From the NCBI RefSeq assembly GCF_938018035.1, contig NZ_CALIJF010000378.1, positions 1-29,852 of the forward strand: DNA of 29,852 bases. The letters are read 5' to 3'. Position numbers and translations under genes: made by a program. The notes beneath the pieces were generated by a model that saw only the letters and a list, made by a program, of their open reading frames with translations, made no database searches and was not told the origin of the DNA. Numbering within the stretch: the first letter of the stretch is position 1; each line of letters starts with the position of its first letter. This stretch comes from an uncultured Campylobacter sp. (lineage in GTDB: Bacteria > Campylobacterota > Campylobacteria > Campylobacterales > Campylobacteraceae). Positions 23,942-29,852 of this stretch are shown piece after piece.

Positions 23942-24689
23942 AAATGACGTCCAAGAGCCTTAAAATTTGATCTTTGAAGATAAAGGTAAGAAGCAGGCCC
24001 ATCGATAAAAACGGCACGAACGGAAGTTCGTAGCCTCTTTTGTGCGCGATGAGATACGCAGGCAGCGTCAAAATCGCGCCGATGTAGATCGAGATGCCGC
24101 CCAGCTTCCAGCCCAAAATCGCCCCCATAACGCCCGCGATAAAAATATCCGCGCTTCCCATCGCTTCGCGCTTTAGCACGAAGGTGACGATGAGGCGTAG
24201 CACGAAAAATATCGCCGCGTATCCCGCCGCCGCGCCCACGCCGCTAAGATCAAAATCATACATCAGCGTGTAAGCAAGCGAAAGCGCCGTAACTACGTAA
24301 AGAAGGCTCTCCGGTACGGCTTTATACTCAAAATCGATCGCCGAAAGTGCCATAAGCAAGATGAAGCAAAGCCCGAGCACTGCGGCTTTTGCAAGATCGG
24401 GCTCGCCGAAATACGCCGCAAGCGCAAGCGCGCCGCCTAAAAGCTCGACAATCGGGTAGCGAATCGAAATTTTGGTTTTGCAAAAGGCGCATTTGCCGCC
24501 CAAAAAGAGCCACGAAAGCAGCGGGATATTGTGGTAAAATTTTAAAGCGTGAGAGCATTTCGGGCAGTGCGAAGCGGGGAAATTTACGCTCTGTCCGCGC
24601 GGCAGGCGGTAGATCAGGACGTTGCAAAACGAGCCTACGCAGGTGCCGAATACCGCAAAAATCACGCCGTAAACGATATTTAAATCCAT
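23934..24689 (-). CDS. Prepilin peptidase (A24 family)
   Basis: 251 residues. An aspartic-type membrane peptidase that cleaves and N-methylates prepilin-like proteins. The N-terminal methylation domain has two CxxC pairs (CPKC at 42-45, CAFC at 67-70) and GSFCNVLIYRLPRGQSV...FYHNIPLLSWLFLGGKC...ISIRYPIVELLGG. The catalytic aspartates are in LSAIDFEYKAVPE (Asp119) and GSADIFIAG (Asp181). About seven membrane helices follow the cysteine region. AAAGGA precedes the ATG. No pilin or pilus-assembly gene lies in the window, so its substrates are elsewhere. The same position between uppS and truA is known in C. jejuni. Confidence 0.95.
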   Translation of the reverse strand: MDLNIVYGVIFAVFGTCVGSFCNVLIYRLPRGQSVNFPASHCPKCSHALKFYHNIPLLSWLFLGGKCAFCKTKISIRYPIVELLGGALALAAYFGEPDLAKAAVLGLCFILLMALSAIDFEYKAVPESLLYVVTALSLAYTLMYDFDLSGVGAAAGYAAIFFVLRLIVTFVLKREAMGSADIFIAGVMGAILGWKLGGISIYIGAILTLPAYLIAHKRGYELPFVPFLSMGLLLTFIFKDQILRLLDVIYG

Positions 24690-24754
24690 CTTTTTCCTTT
24701 GGAGCTTTAACTTTTTAAAATTTAATCAAACGCTCTATGGTAGCGAGAAATTTC

Positions 24755-25180
24755 TTAGTTTTCATTGATTTTTTGCCTCTCGTAAGGGAAAAATTTTACG
24801 AAAATCGCCGCCGCGCCTACGCAAAATAAAATGGCTATGAGCCCCGCGATTAGCGGCTTGTCGTATGCCCCATATAATCCGCCGAAAATCAAAAATCCCG
24901 CCACCAGTATCACGGCGTCCAAAAGATCGAAGTTCAAAGTATCTACGATCCATAAAAACATAATATATGCGCCTATCCCGCTGCCTGCGGATGCCAAAAT
25001 CCTCATTTTATCGGGGATGAAAGCAAACGCTAGCATAAAAAACACAAGCAGGCAAATATAGACCGACAGTATAAATTTCTTTGGTTTTTTATACACGCTG
25101 CCGCATCTTGGGCATCTTAGAGTTTTCATCGGCTTTTTGGTAAGCTTTTTGCCGCAACCGCATTGTATGTAGTAGCTCAT
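24755..25180 (-). CDS. Zinc-ribbon membrane protein of unknown function
   Basis: 141 residues. The N-terminus MSYYIQCGCGKKLTKKPMKTLRCPRCGSVYKKPKKF holds two Cys pairs (CGC at 7-9, CPRC at 23-26), a small zinc ribbon. Four membrane helices follow (about 36-56, 60-80, 84-103 and 107-128), ending FFPYERQKINEN. AAGGAAG precedes the ATG. It lies between uppS and the prepilin peptidase on the same strand, with a 65-base gap to the latter. C. jejuni, as I recall its map, has no such gene here, so it is probably an insertion. I recognise no named family; a role in membrane protein assembly or metal sensing would be a guess. Confidence 0.75.
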   Translation of the reverse strand: MSYYIQCGCGKKLTKKPMKTLRCPRCGSVYKKPKKFILSVYICLLVFFMLAFAFIPDKMRILASAGSGIGAYIMFLWIVDTLNFDLLDAVILVAGFLIFGGLYGAYDKPLIAGLIAILFCVGAAAIFVKFFPYERQKINEN

Positions 25181-25499
25181 AGCCTTCCTTTCGGTCTTTG
25201 CACGAATGCGCGGCGTGATTTTTAAAATTCTGCCGCGTTAAATTTACCGCACCTCGTAACACGGCTCGCGCTAGAGCTTTAAATTTAAAAGGGCGAAATT
25301 TAAAATTTCTATAGCGCCGCGCGCCTACATATTAAAATTTTAAATTTTACGGCGCTGCAAATTAAAATCCTGAAATTTTAAAATTTCAAGGTATCGCGAG
25401 TGCTCGCGGATTAAATTTTAAAATTTACCGCGTCGCAGGCGATTCTGCAAATTAAAATTTTAAAATTTAAAGCGACCGTTAGAGCGACTGCGCCACAGC
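25181..25499. other. Gene-free stretch built of AT-word repeats
   Basis: About 320 bases with no open frame. Four imperfect copies of ATTAAAATTTTAAAATTTA, each followed by a short GC clamp such as ACGGCG or CCGCG, lie at about 25331, 25360, 25410 and 25450. CTGCAAATTAAAAT is repeated exactly at 25355-25368 and 25445-25458, 90 bases apart. The perfect-armed palindrome at 25405-25432 lies within. Confidence 0.55.
25405..25432. repeat. 28-base near-palindrome with GC clamps
   Basis: CGCGG-(AT)-TAAATTTT pairs with AAAATTTA-CCGCG; only the two bases AT are unpaired. It would form a strong hairpin or cruciform. It sits 70-95 bases past the uppS stop (minus strand), so it may act as a terminator or processing site between uppS and the zinc-ribbon membrane gene. 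Confidence 0.5.
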
Positions 25500-26177
25500 T
25501 TAAAGGCCGCCGAAGCGGCGCTGTTTGCGGCGGAAATCATCCACTATGCGCGCAAGCTCCTCGCGCGTGAAATCGGGCCACAGCGTCGGCGTAAACGCAA
25601 GCTCGGCGTAGCTTGCCTGCCAGAGCAAGAAATTCGACAGCCGCTGCTCGCCGCCGGTGCGCACCAGCAGATCCACGTCGCCGCTGTGCGCGGTATCCAG
25701 ATGCGCGCCGATGCCCGCTTCGCTTAGTCGCTCGCCGCTTGCAAGCAGCCGCTCGCACGCTCGCACGATCTCGTCGCGCGAGCCGTAGTTGATCGCTAGG
25801 TTAAAATTTAGCGCTCGCCCGTTTTGAGTTAAATTTGAAAGATATTCTATCTCGCTTCGCAGATCGCCCTCAAAAGCCGATATATCGCCGATCGGATAGA
25901 ATTTTATCCCATTTTGGATAAATTTTTCGCGGCGCGAAATTAGGAATTTTTGAAGCAGTTTCATCAAAAATTCCACTTCGCTTTTCGGGCGCTTCCAATT
26001 TTCGGTGCTAAAGGCGTAGAGCGTGAGATTTGCGATGCCTTCGTCGATGCAAAACTCGCAGATCTGCTCCACGACTTCCGCGCCCGCTTCGTGCCCGCCG
26101 GTGCGCAGCAAACCGCGCTTTTTCGCCCAGCGCCCGTTGCCGTCCATCACAAGAGCGAGATGATTTAGGCTATTCAC
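25500..26177 (-). CDS. uppS: Undecaprenyl diphosphate synthase
   Basis: 225 residues. It makes the C55 lipid carrier used for peptidoglycan, lipopolysaccharide and glycan assembly. MNSLNHLALVMDGNGRWAKKRGLLRTGGHEAGAE has the catalytic Asp12 and the diphosphate-binding GNGRW. LTLYAFSTENWKRP, FNLAINYGSRDEIVRA, DVDLLVRTGGEQRLSNFLLWQASYAELAFTPTLWPDF (the RTGGE.R.SNF.LWQ block) complete the set. It is slightly shorter than the E. coli enzyme, as in other Campylobacter. The start is GTG at 26177, three bases after the coaBC stop; the ribosome site is weak, so translation probably depends on coaBC. The product matters for the neighbouring envelope genes. Confidence 0.97.
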   Translation of the reverse strand: MNSLNHLALVMDGNGRWAKKRGLLRTGGHEAGAEVVEQICEFCIDEGIANLTLYAFSTENWKRPKSEVEFLMKLLQKFLISRREKFIQNGIKFYPIGDISAFEGDLRSEIEYLSNLTQNGRALNFNLAINYGSRDEIVRACERLLASGERLSEAGIGAHLDTAHSGDVDLLVRTGGEQRLSNFLLWQASYAELAFTPTLWPDFTREELARIVDDFRRKQRRFGGL

Positions 26178-26180
26178 GGA

Positions 26181-27362
26181 TCAGATTTTTTTCAGCTCAG
26201 CCGCGATTTTTAGGGCGACTTCGTCCTTCGGCGCGGTGTCGATTACGACCTGATCGTTTTTCGTGATGAAAGTGACCTTAAGGACGTCGCCGCCGAGCTT
26301 GATGATGTCGTCCAGCACGTTTAGGCAGACGGCGTCGAGGTGCTTTTCGTTTAGCATGCGTTTGGCCTCGCCGACGGCGTTTTCGCGGTCGGTTTCGAGT
26401 TTAAAGCCCACTTTTTTGATATTTCCGCGCACGGAGCTTAAGATATCCTCGTTTTCGCCCAGGCGTAAATTCCAAATTTCGCCGATCTCCGCTTTTTTCA
26501 CCTTGTCTTTATAGCGCACCTTCGGCGAGTAATCGCTTACCGCAGCGGCCATTATCAAATATGCGCCGTCTGGGAATTTTGTGCTGTCAAGCGCCGATTT
26601 TAGCCCGATAGTGCTTTCAAATTTAACGAGCTTGTATGGTAAATTTTCATATTCGTTGCTAGAGATCAGTGTCACGTCCGCGCCTAGGTAAAACAGCGCA
26701 TCGGCGAGCGCTTTGGAGGTTTTGCCGCTGGAGAAATTCGTAATGCCGCGCACGCTGTCGATCTTTTCGATCGTCGCTCCTCCGGTGATGATGACGGTTT
26801 TATCTTCCCAAAATTTATCGTTGTAAAGCGCGCGCTTTAGCGTCTGCATAATCGCCTCGGTGCTCGCTAGTCCGCCCTTGCCGGTATCTCCGCAAGCTAG
26901 GGTTTTTTCTATCGGACCCACAAAATACGCATTGACGCTCGCTTTTAGCATATCGATGCAGTTTTTTGTGATGTTATTTTCAAGCAGCGCGGGGTTCGCA
27001 GCGGGCGCGATGACTACCTTGGCATGGGCGAAAGCCGCGTTTAGCACCTCTAAAAATACGTTGTCGCAGACGCCCCACGCGAGCTTGTTTATCGTATTTG
27101 CCGTCGCAGGCGCGATCAAAACTAAATCCACCTTGGAATAAGCGATGTGGTTGATGCCCGCCTGCCAGTTTTCGTTGGCTTTGCAAAGCACGGGGTGATC
27201 GCACAGCGCCTCGAATGCCTTGTAGCTGACAAACTCCTGCACGCCGTCGCTAAGCGCGACATAGACGTCGAAATTCGACTTTTTCAGAGCGGATAAAATT
27301 TCAAACGCTTTGTAAAAACTGATACTCCCGCAAACCGCCAGTAAAACCTTTTTCTTACTCAT
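26181..27362 (-). CDS. coaBC: Bifunctional phosphopantothenoylcysteine synthetase/decarboxylase
   Basis: 393 residues. It carries out two steps of coenzyme A synthesis: joining cysteine to phosphopantothenate and decarboxylating the product. The N-terminal CoaC flavoprotein part has KVLLAVCGSISFYKAFE, the catalytic His in NHIAYSKVDLVLIAPATANTINKLAWGVCDN, and APAANPALLENNITK. The CoaB part (from about residue 180) has VIITGGATIEKIDSVRGITNFSSGKTSKALADALFYLGADVTLIS, AAAVSDYSPK and the KxKK motif in RYKDKVKKAEIG. I chose ATG at 27362 with AGGAG six bases upstream. An in-frame ATG at 27395 would add eleven residues inside glmU. The start overlaps the glmU end by eight bases. Confidence 0.95.
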   Translation of the reverse strand: MSKKKVLLAVCGSISFYKAFEILSALKKSNFDVYVALSDGVQEFVSYKAFEALCDHPVLCKANENWQAGINHIAYSKVDLVLIAPATANTINKLAWGVCDNVFLEVLNAAFAHAKVVIAPAANPALLENNITKNCIDMLKASVNAYFVGPIEKTLACGDTGKGGLASTEAIMQTLKRALYNDKFWEDKTVIITGGATIEKIDSVRGITNFSSGKTSKALADALFYLGADVTLISSNEYENLPYKLVKFESTIGLKSALDSTKFPDGAYLIMAAAVSDYSPKVRYKDKVKKAEIGEIWNLRLGENEDILSSVRGNIKKVGFKLETDRENAVGEAKRMLNEKHLDAVCLNVLDDIIKLGGDVLKVTFITKNDQVVIDTAPKDEVALKIAAELKKI

Positions 27363-28656
27363 CTTCGCTCCTAAAAAATTTATGGAAAAACCCATCTTTG
27401 TTGATTTGTTTGCTTCGGCTGATCGCCAGCGCGCCGCTTGGAACGTCGCTCGTAACCGTCGTGCCCGCGGCGATTATGACGTCGTCGGCCACCCGCACGG
27501 GCGCTACAAGCTGCGTATCCGAGCCAATAAAGACATTTTTGCCGATTATCGTTTTGTATTTTTTCTTGCCGTCGTAGTTGCACGTAATCGTGCCGCAGCC
27601 GATATTGCTGCCCTCATCGATCTCGCAATCCCCAAGATAGCTTAAATGCCCCGCCTTGATCTTGTTTACTTTCGCGTTTTTAAGCTCGACGAAATTTCCG
27701 ATATGGGTGCCTATAACCTCGCATTTTGGGCGCAGATGCGCCATCGGACCGATGTCGGAATTTTTTACGACGCTATCTTCGATGACGCAGCCGCTTTTGA
27801 TGAGCGAGCTTTCGATCACGCAAGGACCGATGATGCTTACGTTTTCTTGCAGCTCGCACTCGCCGATAAATTTTGCTCTGCTATCGATGTAGATGCTTTG
27901 AGGCAGGCGCATCAAAACGCCTTGCTTCATCAAATTTTCTTTGATCTCGTTTTGCATTAAATTTTCGGCGATGCTGAGGGCAAATTTATCGTTTATCCCC
28001 ATGAAATTTTGCTCGTCCACCCACACGGCGACGCATTTTAAGCCCATATCTTTGGCGATTTTGATCGCGTCGGTGAGGTAGTATTCTTTTTGCGCGTTAT
28101 CGGGTTTGATCTGCGGCAGAATTTGTTTCAATGCCTCGCTTTTGAAGCAGTAGCAGCCGGCGTTTGCGTCTTTTACCGCCTTTTCTTCCTCGTTTGCGTC
28201 CTTTTGCTCGACGATCTTTAAAATTTCGCCGCCGCGGGTGATTACGCGGCCGTATCCGAATGGATCGCGCGCGCTAAAAACGCTTAGATTTACCTCCGCG
28301 TCCCCATCGCAGAGTTTGCGAAGTTCGGCGCTTTTGACTAAAGGCATATCGCCGCAGATTATGAGCGTTTTTTTCCCGCGGATTTCGACCTCTTTTAGTC
28401 CGCCCGCAGTGCCGGGGAAATGCTCGTGGTCTTGTTTGTAGATTTTAGCGTTTGGGAAGTGCGCTAGAACCGCGCTTTTAACCTCGTCGAATTGATAGTG
28501 TAAAATCACGCTCACGTCGTTTGAAATTTCGTAAGCTTTCTTTAGGATGTGGATTATCATCGGCTCGCCGCAAAGCTCGAAAAGAACCTTGGCTTTTTGC
28601 GACTTCATCCGAGTGCCCAGCCCTGCGGCAAGAACTATAACCGAAACGTCGTTCAT
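27355..28656 (-). CDS. glmU: Bifunctional UDP-N-acetylglucosamine pyrophosphorylase / glucosamine-1-phosphate acetyltransferase
   Basis: 433 residues. It makes UDP-GlcNAc, the precursor of peptidoglycan and lipopolysaccharide. The N-terminal transferase has VIVLAAGLGTRMKSQKAKVLFELCGEPMI, ICGDMPL, GYGRVI and NAGCYCF. The C-terminal half (from about 235) is a left-handed beta helix of hexapeptide repeats with VIGTHIGNFVELKNAKV, HLSYLGDCEIDEGSNIGCGTITCNYDGKKKYKTIIGKNVFIGSD. Both active centres look intact. It is the first gene of the minus-strand block that runs to truA. A TAAAAT box at 28686-28691 is a likely promoter. It diverges from the EamA-family gene. Confidence 0.97.
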   Translation of the reverse strand: MNDVSVIVLAAGLGTRMKSQKAKVLFELCGEPMIIHILKKAYEISNDVSVILHYQFDEVKSAVLAHFPNAKIYKQDHEHFPGTAGGLKEVEIRGKKTLIICGDMPLVKSAELRKLCDGDAEVNLSVFSARDPFGYGRVITRGGEILKIVEQKDANEEEKAVKDANAGCYCFKSEALKQILPQIKPDNAQKEYYLTDAIKIAKDMGLKCVAVWVDEQNFMGINDKFALSIAENLMQNEIKENLMKQGVLMRLPQSIYIDSRAKFIGECELQENVSIIGPCVIESSLIKSGCVIEDSVVKNSDIGPMAHLRPKCEVIGTHIGNFVELKNAKVNKIKAGHLSYLGDCEIDEGSNIGCGTITCNYDGKKKYKTIIGKNVFIGSDTQLVAPVRVADDVIIAAGTTVTSDVPSGALAISRSKQINKDGFFHKFFRSEDE

Positions 28657-28685
28657 TTTTACCCTTAAATTTCAAAAATCGGATA

Positions 28686-28691
28686 ATTTTA
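28686..28691 (-). promoter_or_regulatory. Candidate -10 box of the glmU operon
   Basis: TAAAAT on the minus strand, preceded by TGTGT (an extended -10 TG) and AT-rich sequence, about 30 bases before the glmU ATG. It lies in the 150-base gap between divergent genes, so promoters must be here. Confidence 0.35.
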
Positions 28692-28766
28692 ACACATTTA
28701 AAATAAATAAAAACCTAAATTTATGCCGCGCGGGCGAAATTTAAATCCCAAATTCAACTAAAATTT

Positions 28767-28774
28767 TATAAAAT
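28767..28774 (+). promoter_or_regulatory. Candidate -10 box of the EamA-family gene
   Basis: TATAAAAT on the plus strand, 33 bases before the preferred start of the transporter gene. It is the best -10-like sequence in the divergent gap on this strand. Confidence 0.35.
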
Positions 28775-28806
28775 TCCGCCTAAATTTTAAAGCTTAGGTG
28801 GACGTT

Positions 28807-29676
28807 TTGAAAAAACTGATTTTGGTTACTTGTATTTGGGCTTTTAGTTTCTCTTTGATAGGCGAGTTTTTGCGCGGCATAGACAGCGCGTATTTGGCGT
28901 TTTTGCGCGTATCATTGGCGCTAATTTGCTTCCTGCCGTTTATGAAATTTCGCGGCGTAAATCCAGCCTTGGCGTTTAAAATTTGCGCCGTGGGCGCCGT
29001 GCAGATCGGCGTGATGTATATCTTCTACTACCGCAGCTTTGCGTATTTGAAGGTCTATGAAGTGGCGCTTTTTACGATATTTACTCCGTTTTACGTGACG
29101 CTGCTTTACGATGCGCTTAAGCTTAGATTTCGCGCGCTATATCTTTTCAGCGTCGCTGTCGCGGTGCTCGGGGCTTTGGTGATAAAATTCGGCGCGATAA
29201 ATTCCGAGTTTTTGACGGGCTTTTTGCTTGTTCAAGGCGCAAATTTATGCTTCGGGCTCGGACAGAGCGTGTATAAATTTATGCTGGAGCGCCACGGCTT
29301 TAGCGAGCAGAAGGAGCTTTTCGGCTACTTTTTCGTCGGAGCTACCGCGGTTACGGCGATTGCTGCGATCGTGCTCGGAGATTTTTCTAAATTTAATCCC
29401 AGCTTCTCGCAGGGCGCGGTAATCGTGTATCTGGGCACTGTCGCAAGCGCTCTGGGGTATTTTTTGTGGAACAAAGGCGCGTGCGAGGTCGATAGCGGCG
29501 TGCTTGCGATTATGAATAACGCGCTCATCCCCGCAGCGATCGCCGTAAATTTAGTATTTTGGCAAAAGGACGCCGATCTGGCGCGCCTACTTGCGGGCTC
29601 GGCGCTGATCTACGTTTCGCTAATTTTGCATAAAAAGATTATGAAATTTTACGCCGTGCGCGAGCAAAGAATTTAG
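28807..29676 (+). CDS. EamA/DMT-family inner-membrane transporter
   Basis: About 289 residues with ten membrane helices in two similar halves, the drug/metabolite transporter fold. It begins KKLILVTCIWAFSFSLIGEFLRG, with the EamA-type first helix. SAYLAFLRVSLALICFLPF and AVIVYLGTVASALGYFLWNKGACEVDSGVLAIMNNALIPAAIAVNLVFW are the conserved ends of the two halves. The substrate is unknown; relatives export amino acids, nucleosides or small metabolites. I prefer TTG at 28807 because AGGTGG lies five bases upstream; GTG at 28798 would overlap that site and add three residues (292 in all). It is followed 65 bases later by an efflux-adaptor-like gene with its own possible promoter. Confidence 0.9.
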   Translation: MKKLILVTCIWAFSFSLIGEFLRGIDSAYLAFLRVSLALICFLPFMKFRGVNPALAFKICAVGAVQIGVMYIFYYRSFAYLKVYEVALFTIFTPFYVTLLYDALKLRFRALYLFSVAVAVLGALVIKFGAINSEFLTGFLLVQGANLCFGLGQSVYKFMLERHGFSEQKELFGYFFVGATAVTAIAAIVLGDFSKFNPSFSQGAVIVYLGTVASALGYFLWNKGACEVDSGVLAIMNNALIPAAIAVNLVFWQKDADLARLLAGSALIYVSLILHKKIMKFYAVREQRI

Positions 29677-29741
29677 TATTTAACTAAAATTTTATATTTT
29701 TACATTAAAATTAGCCCTTATTTTAATTTGAAGTTGGCAAA

Positions 29742-29852
29742 ATGAAAAAAACCTTGAAATTTATCGCCTTTACCCTGCTCATAGTCATTGCGATATACTT
29801 CTTATACGGCAAATTTTTTAAGCAAGAAGAGGCGCCGAAGGCCCTTACCACA
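29742..29852 (+). CDS. Start of a probable MacA-like efflux adaptor (cut by the window end)
   Basis: The first 37 codons only: MKKTLKFIAFTLLIVIAIYFLYGKFFKQEEAPKALTT. A short basic start, one uncleaved membrane helix (about 6-22) and then KQEEAPKALTT fit the N-terminus of periplasmic adaptor (membrane fusion) proteins such as MacA, where a TT.VxRGDIE-type segment usually follows. That part is outside the window. A TAAAAT at 29706-29711 may be its promoter. The ATG is secure; the family call is a moderate guess. Confidence 0.5.
   Translation, partial: MKKTLKFIAFTLLIVIAIYFLYGKFFKQEEAPKALTT

Overview
The window reads as chromosomal DNA of a Campylobacter (Campylobacterota). Two blocks have gene orders known from that group. 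One is hemW-tatB-tatC-queA divergent from nudH-lysC-hobA-holB-folP. The other is the single-strand run glmU-coaBC-uppS-prepilin peptidase-lptF-truA. HobA is found only in Campylobacterota, which makes the assignment firm at class level. By eye the GC content is well above C. jejuni, and intergenic DNA is packed with AAATTT/AAATTTTAAA words. This suits a GC-richer oral-type species (C. gracilis, showae or rectus-like), but the species is inference.

Layout. 1-155: the broken tail of a gene with a peptidoglycan-binding-like segment, then about 600 empty bases. 757-5931 (minus strand): hemW, tatB, tatC, queA, a membrane-anchored degenerate kinase/receiver-like protein and a small unknown gene. 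6068-10032 (plus strand): a tightly overlapping operon of RNA 5'-end processing (nudH/rppH), aspartokinase, the DnaA partner HobA, clamp-loader delta prime and dihydropteroate synthase. 10330-13952 (minus strand): three accessory proteins of unknown function, one frame-disrupted and one a multi-zinc-ribbon protein. 14213-15936 (minus strand): an lrgA-lrgB-cytidylate-kinase-like operon. 15937-18269: about 2.3 kb holding only one small gene I can support, otherwise AT-word-rich non-coding DNA with palindromes. 18270-21301 (minus strand): a TAXI-type TRAP transporter (binding protein plus fused permease). 21535-28656 (minus strand): the glmU-to-truA block, which also holds a zinc-ribbon membrane protein. 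28807-end (plus strand): an EamA-family transporter and the start of a probable MacA-like efflux adaptor.

How the genes work together. The conserved blocks are housekeeping: tRNA modification (queA, truA), Tat export, replication start and clamp loading, folate and aspartate-family amino acid synthesis, and envelope precursors (GlmU, UppS, CoaBC, LptF). The accessory middle carries small-molecule transport (LrgAB, TAXI-TRAP) and unknown proteins.

Most noteworthy points: a candidate internal start in lysC that would make a separate regulatory (beta) subunit; low-complexity Ala/Ser/Asn-rich segments of about 105-230 residues in three unrelated proteins (TatB, TruA, a zinc-ribbon protein); the LrgAB/nucleotide-kinase-like operon; and a pseudo-histidine-kinase/receiver fusion next to queA. 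I see no rRNA, tRNA, CRISPR array, insertion sequence or clear prophage. No single feature is clearly a wholly new system.
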